Shown here: positions 61,256 through 64,000 of the stretch, in pieces
Position numbering within the stretch: the stretch's first letter is position 1
Layout of the letters: each line of letters opens with the position of its first letter
Source: Euglena gracilis
Taxonomy: Eukaryota > Euglenida > Euglenophyceae > Euglenales
Assembly (NCBI GenBank): GCA_039621445.1
Contig: CP154956.1
Span: forward strand, 73,579,393-73,643,392
Direction: 5' to 3'
DNA: 64,000 bases
Program-made: the position numbers and the translations under genes
Notes under the pieces: model-generated
The model's input: only the letters and a program-made list of their open reading frames with translations
The model's database searches: none
Told to the model about the DNA's origin: nothing

Positions 61256-61989
61256 CATGGACCACTGAAAGATATCATCAAAATTCATGAAGAGGTATCC
61301 CAACACCAAAAGAATACAGGAGACATTATACCACAATTTCCAGCTCCAAACATGCTGGTGTAGAAGACTGTTGGTTTGGTTCAGTTTGGTGAAGAGTTCC
61401 TTTGCACCAATGGTCCTTTCACAATTGCACAAAAGAACACTGTCTTTGCTGCCAAGGTGGTTGTCACAGAGCCTCAACGTAAGATGTGGCCAACCTGCCA
61501 GTGGTAAGTGGTGGATATTTCATAATTTTTGTTGCGTGAAAAAACACTCCTGTTGTAACTGACTTTAAAACACACACCAGGGAACTGAATCAATCAAAAA
61601 AGCAAGCAGGGTGGACCTGTCAGGGTCAAACTGGAGCAAAACTCGGTGCCAAAATTCGGAGGGCCAAAATCAACCTGGGTTTCAACGCCAGAAAATGGTG
61701 AAGTTGCACACACGGGGTCGGCAGACCGCCCCCAACCCAATCCAGGTTGCAACCATAGCCAGTGGCACAACAATGGCCGGGCCACACACACCACCACCAC
61801 GCCGGGGAAGTTGATGCTGGTCACAGCATGGGAGAGCGGAGCCACCGGGCGGCAGCGTCGATTTGACACAACAGAAATGCGATGGCGACTGGGGGCGACA
61901 AATGGCCCCCGCGGCCAGGGCTGCCTGGGGGCGAACCCCGGCTCCAAGCAAACCAGACCGGGGCGTTCAAGGGAATCTCGTCAGGGGTT
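61256..61989. other. Unassigned sequence
   Basis: The frame at 61646-62110 plus is open, GC-rich from 61770 to 61960 and unrecognised. Nothing further could be supported. Confidence 0.25.
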
Positions 61990-62510
61990 ATTTTTAAGAC
62001 CGGGGGGGGGCCTGGGGCACCCACCAACTCTTCCCCGAAAATGGCCCAAAAATGCGAAAATTGCTAAAAAAATAGCACCTTTTTCAAAAAAATTTAGCGC
62101 CGAAAAGTAACCCCCTTGGGGGGGGGGGGCTCAGCCAGACCCACCCACCCTCCCCCCCCCCCGGGGTCCAAGACAAAAAAATCCCTGATTCCCGGTCAGC
62201 CCTGCCCAGGGTGGCCGGGGGAGGGCTCTCCCACTCATTCCGGAGGTGGCAGGGGGGTCTCAGGCCCAGCTGAGGTAGAGCTCGAAGCCGGAGGTCAGCA
62301 TGCCGATGGGGGCAGGGCAAGGGGCCACATGAGGGGTTCCGACCAAAAAGATGAAAAAAAGGCCAAAAAAACCCTTTCCAGCGCTTTTGTGGTGTTTTGC
62401 TGACCCCCCCGGAGGCAGGGGGTCCGGGCCAAAAACCAGTCAGTCACTCCGAAAAAACCAGTCACCCCCGGGGGGGGGTCGGCCAGTGCTTAAGCAATTG
62501 ACTGAGCTGG
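61990..62510. repeat. Fold-back C/G and CAGTCACT repeat within the second PEX11-like copy
   Basis: Contains TTTTTAAGACCGGGGGGGG (61990), one arm of an AAAATTTAGCGCCG hairpin (62087-62103), C/G runs (62112-62163), and CCAGTCAGTCACTCC with GTGCTTAAGCAATTG (62435-62500). Its last part is homologous to 49360-49450. The last exon of the gene copy (62260-62318) lies inside this stretch, suggesting one or two insertions around it. Confidence 0.5.
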
Positions 62511-63596
62511 AGGCTGCCCCAGTGGGCACAGATTCCACATGTCATTAAGCCACAGAGTGGGTTCCCCACAAGGGGGTTCCCTCAAGAACCAACCGGCTGG
62601 CTGGAAACATTTGCGGGCCGGGAAAAAGATGCCCCGGTTCCCCCACAAATCAGGTTGGGCGGCCCCGAATGCCGCGTTGTTCATTGTGCGGGGGCTGCCC
62701 TGCCCTGGTCGAGGGAGAGCACGGCGGGGTCCACCCTCTGCAGTCCCGCATTGGCCAGGCCTGTGCACGGCGGACCAACCGGGAACGGAAACAAGGAGGC
62801 ACGCCAGACAGCCAGGACTGGTGTGGACCAATGGGATGTGAAGGGCGAACCGTCATTCAAGTGGGGTTGCTGGTGCGGAGTCGCGCGCAACACCATCGCA
62901 CGTGCGCACGCGGCAGCTGCAGCAAGCTGCCAAATCAACCGTGCAAATCGCGTAGCACCTTCCTCTCACGTCGCAAATGGCATCAATCAACAGGCAAAAC
63001 TTGTGCAGCAGATCACCACAAGGCAGCACAGATCAAGGGACAGCACCTTCGACCACCAGCGCCGCATCACGCAGGGCCAGCAGCGCCTCATTGGACTTCT
63101 GGATAACAAGAGAAAAACATGTTCAATCGGAATCGGCAGTCTTGGACAGACCAATACCATAAAGCTGAACCAACACCACCAACTGGACACTGATCCCCCC
63201 AAACCCCGGGGTCCAATTCCCTGCATTGATGCAATAACCCGTAGTGTTGCAGTGCACAACACATCTAGAAAATGATTTGGAGCCGACGCTTGGAGGAGCC
63301 AACTTACTGGACCCGTGATCCAGCTGCAACGTGGCTGGAATTCTCCAAACCCCAAGCAAGTTCTATGAAACCATGCCCAGAAGAGTGGTCCAGATTTGTA
63401 CTGCCCCATTTTTCGAAATTGGACAACACCATATTGGTTGAATTTATTGAAATTTTCAGTGTTCCCCGGCGGTTGCTGTCATGCTGTAAACCACAATGCA
63501 ACCCACAGAGCAGCAGACCAGCTTCTTTGTCTCCATCGACTTCAGCCGGGGCAGCAGTTCGCAGAGCCATGAGAGAGCGTAGAACTTGAAAGCAAG
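62260..63596 (-). pseudogene. Second, partial PEX11-like copy, possibly decayed
   Basis: Four exons match exons 5-8 of the gene at 45173-57273: 63596-63519 (LAFKFYALSWLCELLPRL; 78 bases in both), 63098-63047 (SNEALLALRDAALVVE; 52 bases in both), 62760-62704 (GLANAGLQRVDPAVLSLDQ; 57 bases) and 62318-62260 (APIGMLTSGFELYLSWA then TGA). Phases and most splice sites are conserved. Two differences stand out. The donor after the third exon is GC (AGG|GCAGGG) instead of GT. The last exon lacks the acceptor and first 20 or so bases present at 45252, with fold-back repeat sequence close by. Upstream exons lie beyond the right edge or are lost. Homology continues into the 3' flank (GGCTCTCCCA). It may be a pseudogene or a diverged paralogue with a shifted acceptor. 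Confidence 0.65.
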
Positions 63597-63599
63597 CTG

Positions 63600-64000
63600 T
63601 GGAGGGGCGAAAGAGACATCCATTACTTGAATGCACCAGGTGGAACAGCTGTTGGAAAGGTGTTGAAGGCAACTGGGTCATTTCAGTGCAAACAAATTCG
63701 GACTCTTTCTGAGGCTTTTCCTGAACCCGCTCCCCAACCTCCGGTGAACACTTGGGAAGCAAAATATTTTAAAGCCCGAACAGAGGTGTTCAATGCACCA
63801 GACCTGTGGACCGGGCCCCTGTTCAAGACCGCTGGAACCCATACTCAGGCCCTGGTGTGGAACTCTGCCGAAATAGGGGTCCACCTCCGAATCCAACCCC
63901 TGCCTCTCTGCGGGGGATTCCGGCGAGTTTTTTTTATTATAAAAAAAATGCTTCCAGCCAGCTATCAGCCAGGGGGGTGAGGCTGACTTCAGCTGACTGT
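63600..64000. other. Unassigned right edge
   Basis: No counterpart of exon 4 of the other PEX11-like copy was found. Intronic sequence of the second copy is the likeliest content. Confidence 0.3.

Overview
The window is eukaryotic nuclear DNA. Genes are split by GT-AG introns, exons are short and GC-rich at third codon positions, and most of the sequence is non-coding and repeat-laden. No prokaryotic operon, viral genome, organellar gene or tRNA/rRNA is recognisable. The exact lineage cannot be read from the sequence. A protist or alga with a large, repeat-rich genome fits best; standard code and canonical introns are used in the one gene that can be fully modelled.

Layout. 1-7.3 kb is a pile-up of DIRS-type tyrosine-recombinase retrotransposons on the minus strand: a decayed copy cut by the left edge, a stack of older termini, and one nearly intact 4.6-kb element (2569-7168) with Gag, reverse transcriptase/RNase H/methylase and tyrosine recombinase frames, inverted terminal repeats and an internal complementary region. 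The intact element has landed inside another DIRS terminal repeat. 7.3-24 kb is almost gene-free and holds minisatellites, a CATA microsatellite, a MITE-like fold-back element and dense families of short palindromes. About 24.4-26.2 kb carries pieces of a plus-strand gene for a charged protein. 27.7-29.6 kb is a lone retroelement Gag with two CCHC knuckles, broken by a stop and a frameshift. 33.0-42.4 kb is a minus-strand gene combining an F-box-like motif with leucine-rich repeats, roughly one repeat per exon.

45.2-57.3 kb is the best host gene: an eight-exon, 205-codon PEX11-like peroxisomal membrane gene on the minus strand, in which every exon-exon phase agrees. Its second intron contains a 6.1-kb CATA array with higher-order structure. 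A second, partial copy of the same gene (62.3-63.6 kb) runs off the right edge and shows signs of decay. A TA-flanked MITE sits just upstream of the first coding exon of the first copy.

The most unusual feature is that different stretches are each populated by their own short palindromic or tandem 'word': AATGCGCAnnTGCGCATT at 14.2-17.3 kb, TTTGCGC..GCGCAAA at 22.9-23.6 and 60.4-61.2 kb, GAAGCGG-TTTT-CCGCTTC at 24.2-27.4 kb, GGTGAACAC at 40.4-41.4 kb, and GGCGC-loop-GCGCC hairpins beside long C/G runs at many places. I know of no standard element class that explains this.
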